64,000 bases of DNA from assembly GCF_003626645.1 (NCBI RefSeq), contig NZ_RBAM01000006.1:434001-498000 (forward strand), written 5' to 3'. Below the pieces are notes generated by a model. It was given only the letters and a program-made list of their open reading frames with translations, was not told the origin of the DNA and made no database searches. The translations under genes and the position numbers were made by a program. Shown here in pieces: positions 1 through 8,416 of the stretch. Positions within the stretch are counted from its first letter, which is position 1. The number at the start of each line of letters is the position of its first letter. The DNA is from Streptomyces klenkii. Its GTDB lineage: Bacteria > Actinomycetota > Actinomycetes > Streptomycetales > Streptomycetaceae.

Positions 1-1419
1 CGCACAGGGCCCATGCGTCCTCGTAGAGCTCCGCCTCAAAGGCCAATCGGACACAGCCGTACAGGGCGAGCCGCTGCGATTCCATCCACCGCAGGGCCTC
101 CGCCTTACCGCTGAATTCGACGTCAGGAACGTCAGGAACGTCGGGAACGGCGGGGGCGTCGGGAACATCGGGAACGGCGCGAACACCGGGGACCGCCGCG
201 GCGGTTTCCGCGAAGGTCATGCGCGGGCCGGCGGCCAGCAGGTCCGCTCGGGCCGCCTGACGCCGGTACCAGCGGATCAGCCGGCGCCGGGCCTCGGCAC
301 GGGCCGTCCCCGCGGGGTCGGCCTGGCGGGCACGGCGGTCGGCATGCCCGCGCAGCAGGTCGTGCATCCGGTACCCCTCGGGTCTGTTCTCCAGCAGACC
401 CGCGGATTCCAGCTCCTCCAGCGCGTCCTCGGCGGACCGGAGGTCTCCTCCGAGAAGCGCGGCGGCCGCCGGGGCCGCGATGGCGGGAGCGGGGCACTGC
501 GTCACCACGTGGTAGAGACGGGCGGCCTCCGGTCCCAGCCCGGCGCAGGCCGCGTCCCAGACCGCCTCGACCATGGGAATGCCCCTCTCCCGCAGCTCGG
601 TGCTGAGCTCGGCGACCAACCGGGAAAGGCTGCGCCTGCGGTACTTGCGCACCCACTGACCGGCCACCTTGAGCGCCGCGGGCAGTCCGCCGCAGCCGCG
701 GACGATCTCCGTCACGGCGCCCGGCTCCGCCGCGAGCCGGGGATCCTCCGCGATGTGCCCGAGCAGCCGTACCGCATGATCCAGTGCCAGCGGGCTCAGA
801 GGCACCTCGACAGCGGTCACGCCGCCGAGGTCGTAGAGCGGCCCTTGGCTCGTCACGATCGCCAGGCTCCCGGCGGACGCCGGAAGCAGCGGCACGGCCT
901 CCGCGCCGTAGCGGGCGTTGTCGATGACCACGATGAGGCGCTTGTCCCGAGTGCGCGTCCAATACTGCTTCGAGCGGCCGGCGAAGGAGCGCTCCTGCCA
1001 GTCGGAGGCGACGTCCAGACCAGTGAGCAGTTCACCGACCGCGTCCGCCACTTCCACGGTCCCGTCCCGCCGCAGGTCGTCGAGATCGACGTACAACACG
1101 CCATCGGGATATCTCTGGCTGAGTCGCCGCGCGACATGAAATCCGAATTCCGTCTTGCCGATCCCGCCGATCCCCGTCAGCGCCACCACCAGTGGTCCGG
1201 GGTGATCCGTGTGACTCTCGGCAGCTCGTTCGATGTGCTCCTGCTCATCCTGACGGTTCTCGAAGTGCGCGAGCGCCGGGGGCAATTGGAACGGTACCGG
1301 CTGAGAAGGAGGCGCCGTCCCCGTCCCATGAAAGTGCTGGTGCAGCCCTTCAATACGGCCGGCCTGGACCGCCACGTCCGCCCGCCCACCCATACTGTTG
1401 TATGTCTCCTCGGCCATCC
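1..1419 (-). CDS. NB-ARC STAND NTPase (NLR-like), C-terminus cut by window edge
   Basis: The start is the ATG at 1419; 473 codons are in the window and the end lies outside it. Visible: a short N-terminal segment (residues 6-30) with a GG...VQAGRI...H pattern, a Walker A GIGGIGKT (residues 82-89), a Walker B-like LIVVIDNAR, a GGLPAALKVAG motif (the GLPLA of NB-ARC proteins) and a winged-helix region containing YRMHDLLRGHA. This is the core of bacterial STAND/NB-ARC signalling ATPases, normally followed by TPR sensor repeats. It lies divergent from the small gene at 1569, whose C-terminus carries a matching motif. In NLR-amyloid pairs of this kind the ATPase acts as receptor and templates its partner. 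An AfsR/SARP-type regulator is an alternative, but no N-terminal DNA-binding domain is present. Confidence 0.85.
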
Positions 1420-1480
1420 CCCAACCCTAGGGGGTGACGGGCTACATGATGGGACGACACATCTCAGCCATGTCTTCCGG

Positions 1481-1500
1481 AAACCACCGGAAACCACCGG
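1481..1500. repeat. Tandem 10-bp direct repeat in NLR/effector intergenic region
   Basis: AAACCACCGG occurs twice, head to tail, between the divergent NB-ARC and effector genes. It could be a regulator site for the pair; I found no convincing -10/-35 boxes nearby. Confidence 0.3.
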
Positions 1501-1568
1501 GATCCGCTGCGTCCACGACCCGGCGCTTCTATGGTGTGTCTACTTGCAGACAAACCAGGGAGTACGCC

Positions 1569-1988
1569 ATGGATCCGATCGCGGTGACCACCCTCACAGC
1601 ACTGGCCGGAGGAGCCGGCGGGGAAGCCGGACGGCAGGTGTGGCAGGGGCTCGTCGCGCTCGTCCGGCGCCCCTTCCGGCAGGGAGCTGACGACGGCGAC
1701 GAGAACGCCACCCTCAGCTCGGGCCGGACCGAGCTCACGGCGCTGCAAGACGCCCCCGGCGACCTGACGCGCGCGGCGGCACTGGCCGCGGCGCTCGGCG
1801 TGCGGGCTGCTCTGGACGCCGAATTCCGGGGGCTCCTCACGGAGTGGCAGCAGCAGGCTCAGGCGATCCGTACCGCGGGCTCCGTGCACAACGAGATCAG
1901 CGGCGGAACGCAGCACACCGTCCTCCAGGGACAGGACTTCTCCCACCTCACCTTCACCGTCTCCCCGACCACGCCGCCCACTTCCTAG
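1569..1988 (+). CDS. Small Bell-like effector with C-terminal amyloid-signalling-like motif
   Basis: This encodes 139 aa. I chose the ATG at 1569, preceded by a GGGAG site, over an in-frame start at 1434. Residues 1-103 are predicted helical, with a Gly/Ala-rich hydrophobic N-terminal stretch followed by amphipathic, Ala-rich segments. This resembles the bacterial Bell domain, a HeLo-like membrane-targeting effector domain. After a short linker, residues 108-129 contain N-x-I-S-G-G...V-L-Q-G-Q-D-F. The N-terminus of the divergent NB-ARC ATPase has a related N-x-M-G-G...A-V-Q-A-G-R-I, one residue shorter. Shared motifs of this type link bacterial NLRs to effectors. Inference: a membrane-active cell-death or defence effector nucleated by the ATPase. 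The motif match is visible; the Bell assignment rests on size, helicity and context. Confidence 0.65.
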   Translation: MDPIAVTTLTALAGGAGGEAGRQVWQGLVALVRRPFRQGADDGDENATLSSGRTELTALQDAPGDLTRAAALAAALGVRAALDAEFRGLLTEWQQQAQAIRTAGSVHNEISGGTQHTVLQGQDFSHLTFTVSPTTPPTS

Positions 1989-2239
1989 CCCCACGCCCCA
2001 GCTCGCGCGCAGCGGGGGCCGACCACCCGCGCCGGCCTCGCGCCGCGAAGCGGCCGGGGCTGACCAATCCCGATCAGCGATCCTTTGCCCTGACGCTTCG
2101 TGACGCGCATTTTGTCCGCATCTTCGCGCAGGCGCGCCCCCTGACGGAACGCCGCGGCCGCAGCCGTGGTCAGCAAGGCCCCGAACACCGCCACGGTGTC
2201 GAGGGAGTAGGAGGTGCGCACGACCTGCCCCACCGGCAT
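1985..2239 (-). pseudogene. Possible remnant of a DUF2975-like membrane protein
   Basis: The minus-strand frame reads a hydrophobic segment (VAVFGALLTTAAAAAF) followed by RQGARLREDADKM. That resembles the last transmembrane helix and cytoplasmic tail of small DUF2975 proteins (F-R-x-G-x-x-L-R-x-D). Upstream in the frame there are no further membrane helices, and the downstream tail is Arg-rich and unlike the family. I read it as a decayed 3' fragment, but it could be chance coding potential in GC-rich DNA. Confidence 0.25.
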
Positions 2240-2494
2240 GCCAGGCCCCGGTGCCGCCGGAGGCCGGAGCGGTCGAAGCAGAGCCGCCGGTCGCAGCGCC
2301 AGTCTTTTGCCACTCCTTGAGCGACTGCGGGGCGTCTCTTTCCCTCGATCTCCGGATCCCGGCGACGATGAGGCGTACCTCTCCGGCCACACCCGGGGCC
2401 GACCCGACCATCGGAACCCAGCCTTCCTCAGCAGCCATTGACGGGGGATTTGATCCCCTTTCCGGCTCTACATGCCCCATACAACGACTCCCGC
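1989..2494. other. Long gap without an intact gene
   Basis: Apart from the possible DUF2975-like remnant, no intact gene is visible here. GGGGAT-TTG-ATCCCC (2444-2458) is a perfect short inverted repeat directly after a TTGACG at 2438. It could be an operator over a -35 box for the operon downstream. Confidence 0.4.
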
Positions 2495-2515
2495 AAGCCA
2501 CCAACAAGGTGGCTT
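2495..2515 (+). terminator. Intrinsic terminator-like hairpin upstream of the FAD enzyme gene
   Basis: AAGCCACC and GGTGGCTT form a perfect 8-bp stem with an AACAA loop, followed by GATTT. It lies upstream of the chosen start at 2562, which argues against the longer reading frame from 2472 being translated. Confidence 0.5.
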
Positions 2516-2525
2516 GATTTCAGTA

Positions 2526-2561
2526 TTGGGCGCAAAAGATCTCGGTTGTTACGCTCGCCGG
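2526..2561 (+). promoter_or_regulatory. Probable promoter for a leaderless transcript
   Basis: TTGGGC (2526-2531), an 18-bp spacer and TACGCT (2550-2555, fits TAnnnT) place the predicted transcription start at about 2562. That is exactly the GTG chosen for the FAD enzyme. No Shine-Dalgarno sequence precedes this GTG, which is consistent with leaderless translation, a common arrangement in actinomycetes. Confidence 0.45.
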
Positions 2562-4100
2562 GTGAACGTGATCAAGGGCAGAGGTCCACGCTCGGAAAGA
2601 GTCCGCTCGGAACGAGTCATCGCCGTCGTGGGCGCAGGCGCCAGCGGCATTCTCACGACGACCCAACTCATCACACAGGCAGCTGCCTTAAGTCGCGACT
2701 ACAAGTTACGCATCCAACTCTTCGACCACACCGGCGAGCTGGCGACCGGTCCCGCTTACGGCACGCCGCACGAATGCCATATCCTCAACATGCGTGCAGC
2801 CACCATGAGCATGTACGCCGACCGGCCGGACCACTTCCTCAACTGGCTCGACTCACGTATTCCACAAGGGAATCGACCAGCATCCGGAGATGCGTACATC
2901 CCCCGTGTGCAATACGGCGCCTACCTTCGCGAGCAGCTACATACCGCCGTCGAGGACGCCCATCGGCACGACATCGAGGTGGAGTTCGTAACTGCCCGCG
3001 TCACGGACTGTCTGCCCGGTGCCGGAAAAGCGCTCGTCCAGTGCGGGGACGTCGTCTATTCCTGCGACGCCGCGGTGCTGTGCTCCGGGGACCTGCCGGG
3101 TAAGGGACTGCCGCAGCTGGCCGGTTCTCCGGCGTACCTCCCCTCCGCCTGGCAGTACGACGACATCGCCGGGATCCCCTCGACCGCCTCGGTGGCCGTC
3201 ATCGGCTCCAGCCTGACCGCCGTCGACGTGATCGTCCTGCTCGACGCCCTCGGTCACCAGGGAGACATCCACTGTTTCTCCCGCCTGCGGTCGCTGCCCA
3301 AGGTGCAGGAGGCGGCGCCCACGCCCTGGAAGTCGCAGTACGTCACCGAGGAGCGCATCGAGGAACTGACCGGCGGCGGGGCGCGGCAGGCCACCCTGAC
3401 CGAGGTCGCCGGACTCTTCCGGCAGGAGATCGAGCTGGCCACCGGCGCCCCTCTGGACTGGGACGCGGCCCTGCGCTCGGCACGCCGCCCGGTGGCCGAA
3501 ACCCTGCCCGAGGACATCCGGAACGCCGCCGAGGGGCGCAACCGCTGGTACGCGGCCCTGGACGCCACCGGACACCTGGCCCCCCATCTGTGGAACCGCA
3601 TGGACGACGCCGCCAAGGAGGTCTTCCTGGCGAAGCACGCCTCACTGTGGGCGATGTACCGGCACAGCATGCCGCTCCCCAACGCCGAGAAGCTGTGGCG
3701 GCTGGTGCGCGCGGGACAGCTGCATGCGCACACCGGCCTCCGGGCGGCCGTCGCGCACGGCGGACGGCACACCCTCACCTGCGTCGAGGACGGCCGGGAA
3801 AGGGAGTTCGGCGCGGACTACGTCGTCAACGCCACCGGAGCCTCCCCGGACATCACCGAGCTGGACGACCCGCTGATCGGCAACCTGCGCCAGGCGGGCC
3901 GGCTGCGCCCGCACCGGCACGGCGGGGTCGATGTGGACTTCGGGACCGGCCGGCTGATCGGCCTTGACGGCACCGCGAGCACACCGGTGTACTTCGTCGG
4001 TCCGCTCACCCGGGGGGTGCACTTCTATACCAATTCGGTGGAGACCCTGCGCACGAACTCCACGGCCACGGCGCGGTCCGTACTGCGCGGTCTCGGCTAA
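2562..4100 (+). CDS. FAD/NAD(P)-binding oxidoreductase (NAD_binding_9-like)
   Basis: This encodes 512 aa from a probable leaderless GTG. The N-terminus has the dinucleotide-binding motif VIAVVGAGASGI, followed by FDHTGELATGPAYGTP and HILNMRAATMSMYADRP, both characteristic of the PF13454 FAD/NAD(P)-binding family. A second Rossmann motif (VAVIGSSLTAVD) lies about 40% along, and YVVNATGASPDI comes near the end. Members of this family are flavin-dependent oxidases or N-/C-hydroxylating enzymes of mostly unknown substrate. It is first in an operon with a formyltransferase-like enzyme (57 bp downstream) and an MFS exporter. That suggests oxidation of an amine or amino acid that is then formylated and exported, though the substrate cannot be read from sequence. 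Confidence 0.75.
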   Translation: MNVIKGRGPRSERVRSERVIAVVGAGASGILTTTQLITQAAALSRDYKLRIQLFDHTGELATGPAYGTPHECHILNMRAATMSMYADRPDHFLNWLDSRIPQGNRPASGDAYIPRVQYGAYLREQLHTAVEDAHRHDIEVEFVTARVTDCLPGAGKALVQCGDVVYSCDAAVLCSGDLPGKGLPQLAGSPAYLPSAWQYDDIAGIPSTASVAVIGSSLTAVDVIVLLDALGHQGDIHCFSRLRSLPKVQEAAPTPWKSQYVTEERIEELTGGGARQATLTEVAGLFRQEIELATGAPLDWDAALRSARRPVAETLPEDIRNAAEGRNRWYAALDATGHLAPHLWNRMDDAAKEVFLAKHASLWAMYRHSMPLPNAEKLWRLVRAGQLHAHTGLRAAVAHGGRHTLTCVEDGREREFGADYVVNATGASPDITELDDPLIGNLRQAGRLRPHRHGGVDVDFGTGRLIGLDGTASTPVYFVGPLTRGVHFYTNSVETLRTNSTATARSVLRGLG

Positions 4101-4156
4101 TACCGGACGGCCCGGACGACCCGGCCGGCCCGGAATTCCCAAGGAAAGAAACCTTT

Positions 4157-5101
4157 ATGACCCTGCAAGTCGCCTTCTTTGTCGGCAGCGACGTCACCTC
4201 GCACCTGGCGGTCAACGCGGCAGTACGTTCGCTCGCCGCGGAGGATGCCGGTATCCACCTTTTCTACACCGCACAGAAACCGAACCCGGAGGCCCCGCGC
4301 GACCGCCGCGAGATGTTTTTCATCGAGCACCAGCTGATGAATGACGTGCTCTACCCCCATCTTGACGCGGCAGGCACGGGGGCAGGAGCGGAATACGCGG
4401 CAGGAGCGGAATACGGCCCGTACCGCACTCCCGATGCCCTTGCCCGAATGGACCCGAACCGCATCACGGTGCAGCGGCTGGACAGCGTCAACTCCCCGGA
4501 GACCATCCAGGAGTTGCAGCGCCGCGGCATTACCCTCGGATTCTCGGTGCGCTGTTACCAGAAATTCGGCGCCGACATCATCCGGTACTTCGCCACGGCG
4601 ACCGGACACTCCGCACACTCCGCGCTGCTCAACCTCCACCCGGGTGTCCTGCCCGCCTACCGCGGGGTGCTCACCTATGCCCGGGCGATGGCCAACTCCG
4701 AGGCGCACGCAGGGTTTACGCTGCACCACATCAACGCCGACTGGGACGCGGGCGATGTGCTCTCCTGCGCCACCCAGCCGCTCGACCACGACCGCTCGGT
4801 GCTGGAGAACATGATCCGGCACCACCGGGCCGGCGCCGCCCTGATCCATGAGGCGGTCGTCCAGACGCTCGAGGGCGAGCGGCTGCTGAGCGTTCCGCAG
4901 CCGGCGGACGAGGCGCGGTACTACACCCACGCCACACCGGAGGAACTGACGGCCATCAAGGACAAGGGGATCCGCCTGTTCCGGGCCGAGCCCGTCATCG
5001 AAGCCCTGGTCCGCGCCTTCTGCGCCGACGGCGGCAGCACGGCGCGCGGGGCGCGCAAGGTCCTGCGGGACGCCGTCGCCGGCGCCGGGATCCCGTCGTG
5101 A
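4157..5101 (+). CDS. Formyltransferase-family enzyme
   Basis: This encodes 314 aa from an ATG preceded by AAGGAAAG. The central region contains SALLNLHPGVLPAYRG, the formyl-transferase signature with the conserved N, H and the LPxYRG loop. A downstream HHINADWDAGDVL matches the catalytic Asp region (D-x-G-x-x) of N10-formyl-tetrahydrofolate-dependent transferases such as Fmt, PurN and hydroxyornithine formylases. The N-terminal 120 residues diverge from Fmt, and there is no tRNA-binding C-terminal domain. It is therefore probably a secondary-metabolism formylase rather than methionyl-tRNA formyltransferase. Its stop overlaps the start of the MFS gene (GTGA), so the two are translationally coupled. 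Confidence 0.75.
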   Translation: MTLQVAFFVGSDVTSHLAVNAAVRSLAAEDAGIHLFYTAQKPNPEAPRDRREMFFIEHQLMNDVLYPHLDAAGTGAGAEYAAGAEYGPYRTPDALARMDPNRITVQRLDSVNSPETIQELQRRGITLGFSVRCYQKFGADIIRYFATATGHSAHSALLNLHPGVLPAYRGVLTYARAMANSEAHAGFTLHHINADWDAGDVLSCATQPLDHDRSVLENMIRHHRAGAALIHEAVVQTLEGERLLSVPQPADEARYYTHATPEELTAIKDKGIRLFRAEPVIEALVRAFCADGGSTARGARKVLRDAVAGAGIPS

Positions 5102-6354
5102 CACCCCCGGCCGGCCCCGCGAAGAGCGACACGGCGGGCGGCGCGCTCGGCCGGACGCTCATGATCGTGCTCACCCTGGCCTGCGCGATCACCTCGTCCA
5201 ACATCTACATCAACCAGCCCGTCCTGACCGACATGGCGAGCTCCTTCGGGGTCTCCGAGGGCGCGATGGGCGCGGTGCCGACGGCCACGCAGTACGGATA
5301 TGCGCTCGGCATCCTGCTGCTCGTCCCGCTCGGCGACACCCGCGACCGCCGAAAGCTGATCCTTTCCCTGGGGGCGGCGACGACGGTGGCACTGGCCGCC
5401 GCCGCGCTCTCCCCCGACCTCGCCGTCCTCACCGTCGTCAGCTTCCTGCTGGGCGCCCTCACCCCGATTCCGCAGATCGTCGTCCCGCTCGCCGTAGCGC
5501 TCACCGGTGGTCAGGCCAAGGGCCGGGTCGTCGGCGTCCTCCAGGGCGGCCTGCTGGTCGGCCTGCTCGCCTCCCGTGCCTACGCGGGGGCGCTGGCCGA
5601 CCTCGTGGGCTGGCGCTGGGTCTACGGCTGCTCGGTCGTGCTGATGGCGATGCTGCTGGTGCTGCTGTTCTTCGCGCTGCCCAAGGGCATCACCGGCAGC
5701 GCCGCGATGCCGTACAGCGATCTGCTCAAGAGCCTGCCGAAGCTGTTCCGGGGCAGCCCGCTGGTGCGCCGGGTGTGTACGTCCGGGGCGCTGGTCGGCG
5801 TCTCCTTCGGCGCCTTCTGGACGACGCTCGCCTTCGTCCTCCAGGACTCCTACGGCTACGGGCCCGGCATCGCCGGACTGTTCGGCCTGGTCGCCGCGGC
5901 GAGCGCGCTCGGGTCGCCACGAGCCGGCCGGCTGGCCGACCGCAAGGGCGGCCGCTACACCCAGACGGTGCTGCTGTTCGTCTCGCTGGCCGGCTGGGCG
6001 GCGCTCGCGGGCGGCAAGGAGTGGCTGGTCCTGATCGTGCTCGGCGTCATCCTGCTGGACGTCGGCGTATGGGGCAACCAGGTCGTCAATCAGGCCATGC
6101 TCTTCAAACTCGACGCAGGGCAGCACAGCAGGCTCAACACCCTTTACTTCACGACCCGTTTCCTGGGGATCGCGACGGGCTCCCTCATCGGTTCCCAGAT
6201 CTGGAACGCGGGAGGCTGGTACGCCGTCGCCGCCCTCGGGGTAGGAGCCCTGCTCCTGGCCGCGCCGATCCTGTGCACCACCCGCGACGCACAGCCGGCG
6301 GACGCCGCCCCGGCCAACACCACCCCCGAGGAGACCGCCTCCCGAACGAGCTGA
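5098..6354 (+). CDS. MFS transporter (YgaY-like exporter)
   Basis: This encodes 418 aa with about 12 hydrophobic helices. SSNIYINQPVLTDMA near the N-terminus is the signature of the YgaY/NIYYNQP subfamily. The loop 2-3 motif LGDTRDRRKLI and a second-half GRLADRKGGR are typical of the major facilitator superfamily. It starts with a GTG overlapping the formyltransferase stop by 4 bp. Likely role: export of the product of the two preceding enzymes, or of a toxic analogue. The Ala/Thr-rich C-terminal tail is cytoplasmic. Confidence 0.85.
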   Translation: MTPPAGPAKSDTAGGALGRTLMIVLTLACAITSSNIYINQPVLTDMASSFGVSEGAMGAVPTATQYGYALGILLLVPLGDTRDRRKLILSLGAATTVALAAAALSPDLAVLTVVSFLLGALTPIPQIVVPLAVALTGGQAKGRVVGVLQGGLLVGLLASRAYAGALADLVGWRWVYGCSVVLMAMLLVLLFFALPKGITGSAAMPYSDLLKSLPKLFRGSPLVRRVCTSGALVGVSFGAFWTTLAFVLQDSYGYGPGIAGLFGLVAAASALGSPRAGRLADRKGGRYTQTVLLFVSLAGWAALAGGKEWLVLIVLGVILLDVGVWGNQVVNQAMLFKLDAGQHSRLNTLYFTTRFLGIATGSLIGSQIWNAGGWYAVAALGVGALLLAAPILCTTRDAQPADAAPANTTPEETASRTS

Positions 6355-6380
6355 CCACACACCGGACTGCCGAACGCGAG

Positions 6381-6431
6381 GGGGCACCGGGCGGACGTGC
6401 GCGGCACGCGCGGCTCCGCCCGGTGAGCCCC
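6381..6431 (+). terminator. Long hairpin terminator after the MFS gene
   Basis: CCGGGCGGA (6387-6395) pairs perfectly with TCCGCCCGG (6415-6423), with outer GGGGC/GCCCC pairing across small bulges. It lies 27 bp after the MFS stop. There is no T-run, as is usual in Streptomyces. Confidence 0.6.
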
Positions 6432-6469
6432 TCACTGTGGCGCCACTATCCGACCCCGCTACGACGTCC

Positions 6470-6711
6470 CGTCCATCCTTCTGCCGTACGAGCCGCCCGA
6501 GCAGGCCGTTGAGCTGGGCGAACACGCCTTCCTCGTCGGTGGTGTCGAGACGGCGGATGCCGAGCTCGACCCCCGCCTCGCGGGCGGCCGTTCGCAGGGT
6601 GCCGGCACGCGAGAGGTCGCGCAGCGTCGCGACGGTAGTGAACCCCGCCCTGGCCGCGGCGACCGCGGACGCCAGGCCGATCCCGGACGACGTCCCAGAA
6701 AAGCGGCACAC
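6470..6711 (-). pseudogene. Truncated short-chain dehydrogenase (SDR) fragment
   Basis: The minus-strand frame reads GTSSGIGLASAVAAARAGF, the glycine-rich NAD(P) motif of SDR enzymes. It continues through the next strand (VATLRD) and RRLDTTDEEGVFA to NGLLGRLV. The residues before GTSSGIG that form the first beta strand are lost, and the catalytic Ser/Tyr/Lys region is missing. The frame then runs into unrelated sequence. This is a remnant covering roughly the first 80 residues of an SDR. It sits beside a truncated ArsR regulator, suggesting a formerly regulated pair. Confidence 0.6.
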
Positions 6712-6743
6712 CCCGAGCGGAATAGGGGGCTCGGGGTTGATCC

Positions 6744-6995
6744 TCAGCCGGCTGACGGGGCTTCAATGCGGGAGGAACCCCCGAGGATCGCCTCAAGGAG
6801 GCCGGGGAAGCGGTCCTCCATCTCCTGGCGGCGGACCCGGACCACCCGCTTGCGGCCTTCGACGAACGTCCTCGTCAGACCCGCCTCGCGCAGCACCCGG
6901 TAGTGGTGGGAAATGGTCGGGTTGCTCAGCCCCAGACCCGTGCGCTCGACCAGGACCGAAGCGGCGGGACAATCTAGACATGGGCCACGGCTCAC
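6744..6995 (-). pseudogene. Truncated ArsR-family regulator
   Basis: The 83-aa frame contains TISHHYRVLREAGLTRT followed by VEGRKRVVRVRRQEM and FPGLLEAIL. This is the recognition helix, wing and C-terminus of an ArsR-type winged-helix repressor. The N-terminal helices that should precede it are replaced by a short unrelated stretch (SRGPCLDCPAAS). The remaining protein is below the usual 95-120 residues, so I call it a 5'-truncated pseudogene. A short functional protein cannot be excluded. Confidence 0.5.
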
Positions 6996-7043
6996 AGCGC
7001 CGATGCATCGCCCGGAAGCTCAGCGGGTCCCGGAGCACCGATC

Positions 7044-7286
7044 ATGGACGGACAGTCCGCAAGCAGCCCGGATACCGACCGCCAGGAGCACGAGCGCCGC
7101 GAGATAGCCGCCCTCACCGAGCGGCTGACAAGCCGCTACAGCACCCTCCCGGCCTCGGTCGTCGAGGCGGCCGTCCGTACGGCCGAGGACAGCATGCGCG
7201 ACGCCCGCATCCGGGACTACGTCCTGATCTTCGTCGAACGGCGGGCCCGGGCCGCCCTCGATCAGCGGGTGAAGAACAGCATCTGA
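7044..7286 (+). CDS. Small three-helix-bundle protein (DUF3562-like)
   Basis: This encodes 80 aa from an ATG. An Asp/Glu/Arg-rich N-terminus is followed by three amphipathic helices: EIAALTERLTSRYS, ASVVEAAVRTAEDSM and DYVLIFVERRARAAL. The pattern (hydrophilic leader, R-Y-x-x-L-P-A-x-V-V-E-x-A-V, then a final helix with V-E-R-R-A-R) matches the small actinobacterial three-helix-bundle dimerisation proteins. Function unknown. It is intact although decayed genes flank it on both sides. Confidence 0.65.
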   Translation: MDGQSASSPDTDRQEHERREIAALTERLTSRYSTLPASVVEAAVRTAEDSMRDARIRDYVLIFVERRARAALDQRVKNSI

Positions 7287-7460
7287 CCGCTACCGTGCAC
7301 GGAGTCGCCTCCGGCGAGGCTCACCGGGACACCGTGCGACGGAACCTCGCGACGCTGGAGGACCATGGCCTGGTGCGTCGCACGCACAGCGGCGCCTACC
7401 CCGTGGAGAGCGCCAGGTTCGAGTTGACCCTGGCCTCTCCGGACCAGCAATCACGTACGG
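7286..7460 (+). pseudogene. Fragment of a DeoR-type helix-turn-helix regulator
   Basis: The plus frame reads DTVRRNLATLEDHGLVRRT, then HSGAYPVESARFE. This matches the recognition helix and wing of DeoR-family repressors (S-x-x-T-V-R-R-D-L-x-x-L-x-x-x-G-L-V-R-R-x-H-G-G). It has no start codon of its own, and the sugar-phosphate-sensing domain is absent. The fragment begins immediately after the stop of the small gene at 7044. Confidence 0.45.
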
Positions 7461-7553
7461 GAGAAAGGGCGCATCGCCACCGCCACTGTGGAACGGACGA
7501 CGCCCGAGGCGCGGCCGCCTCAAACGGGCGGGCGGGCAACACCGGCGGCCTGG

Positions 7554-7958
7554 CTAGTCGGCGACGACCCCCGTGTTCTGGCAGGCGGTCAGCAGCCAGC
7601 GGCCGTCGGCCTGCTTCGAGACCACGTACAGCGGAGCGCCCTCGCTCTCCTCGCCCGGGGCCAGGTAACGCTGACGGACCTTGACCGCCGCGACGTCGGG
7701 GCGGATGAAGAACACGTGGACCACCTCGTAGGTGACCTTGCCGTCCCAGTTCGCCGCGGGGAGGACCTTGCGGGTGAACTCCGAGATCGCGTCGAGGCCG
7801 ATGAGGACCTTGCCGTGAGCCGTCGTCCAGATCGCGTCCGGGTGGAAGAGGGCGAGGAACTCCTCGGGGTCCTTGTTCTGCTGGGAGTGCTCGACGGTGG
7901 CGACGAGCCGGCCGATGGCCTCGATGTCTGCCGCGCGGGATGTGGATTCCGTGTTCAT
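7554..7958 (-). CDS. SgcJ/EcaC-type SnoaL-fold protein
   Basis: This encodes 134 aa from ATG 7958; in-frame ATGs lie 7-12 bases upstream. Features: IGRLVATVEHSQQNKDPEEF, LFHPDAIWTTAHGK, GLDAISEFTRKVLP, then beta strands ending in GRWLLTACQNT. This is the NTF2-like alpha+beta fold of the SgcJ/EcaC/DUF4440 family, whose members bind small aromatic or polyketide molecules. No neighbour suggests a substrate. A TTGACC at 7996-7991 on the minus strand would put transcription initiation near 7960, so the mRNA may be almost leaderless. Confidence 0.75.
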   Translation of the reverse strand: MNTESTSRAADIEAIGRLVATVEHSQQNKDPEEFLALFHPDAIWTTAHGKVLIGLDAISEFTRKVLPAANWDGKVTYEVVHVFFIRPDVAAVKVRQRYLAPGEESEGAPLYVVSKQADGRWLLTACQNTGVVAD

Positions 7959-7999
7959 GTGGATCATCATCACATCTCAAGCGCGATTGAGGTCAAGCG

Positions 8000-8009
8000 T
8001 GTGATCACA
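8000..8009. promoter_or_regulatory. Palindromic operator candidate upstream of the SnoaL-fold gene
   Basis: TGTGATCACA is a perfect 10-bp palindrome immediately upstream of the TTGACC -35-like box of the minus-strand gene ending at 7554. The spacing fits a repressor operator; the regulator is unknown. Confidence 0.3.
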
Positions 8010-8416
8010 TGCGCTGTGGGGATGGCCGGACGTCCGGCGCCGTCCCGTACAAACGGGGAGTTTGAGTAGCTGTTGCCCTACCGAACACGATCGTTGGGCT
8101 TCCGCTGGTGGGCGTGAACTCCGTCTTGGTGAGTTGGGACGAGGTGGGAATCGAGCGTCGCGCCTGTCCTGTCGCGTGGTGTTGGGCCGGAGTCAGCCAC
8201 CCGGGGGCGGATCTATCAACTCCGCAACTGGAAGGTGTGGTTGTGACTGACCGGACCGGACTTTCCAGTCGCAGACCGGAACGCCCGGCCCATGCCACCA
8301 GTGATGGTGACAGCTACCATCAGCGCTGCGTATTGGACGCGCAGGGCCGGTGTCCCGAGGCCGGCAGCGGACTGTAGGCCGGCTCCGCAGCTCCGACGAA
8401 GGGCGAGGGAACACGC
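8010..8416. other. Gap with no supportable gene
   Basis: Short frames exist on both strands but none shows a recognisable domain or a good start. The sequence lies between two decayed loci and may be residual DNA from deleted genes. Confidence 0.4.

Noticed and set aside
2472..2561. Longer start (ATG 2472) for the FAD enzyme
   Set aside because: A terminator-like hairpin lies within this extension, and a promoter places transcription initiation at the GTG 2562.
8005..8298. 97-codon minus-strand frame in the decayed region
   Set aside because: No domain and no convincing ribosome binding site, and it lies between two degraded loci.
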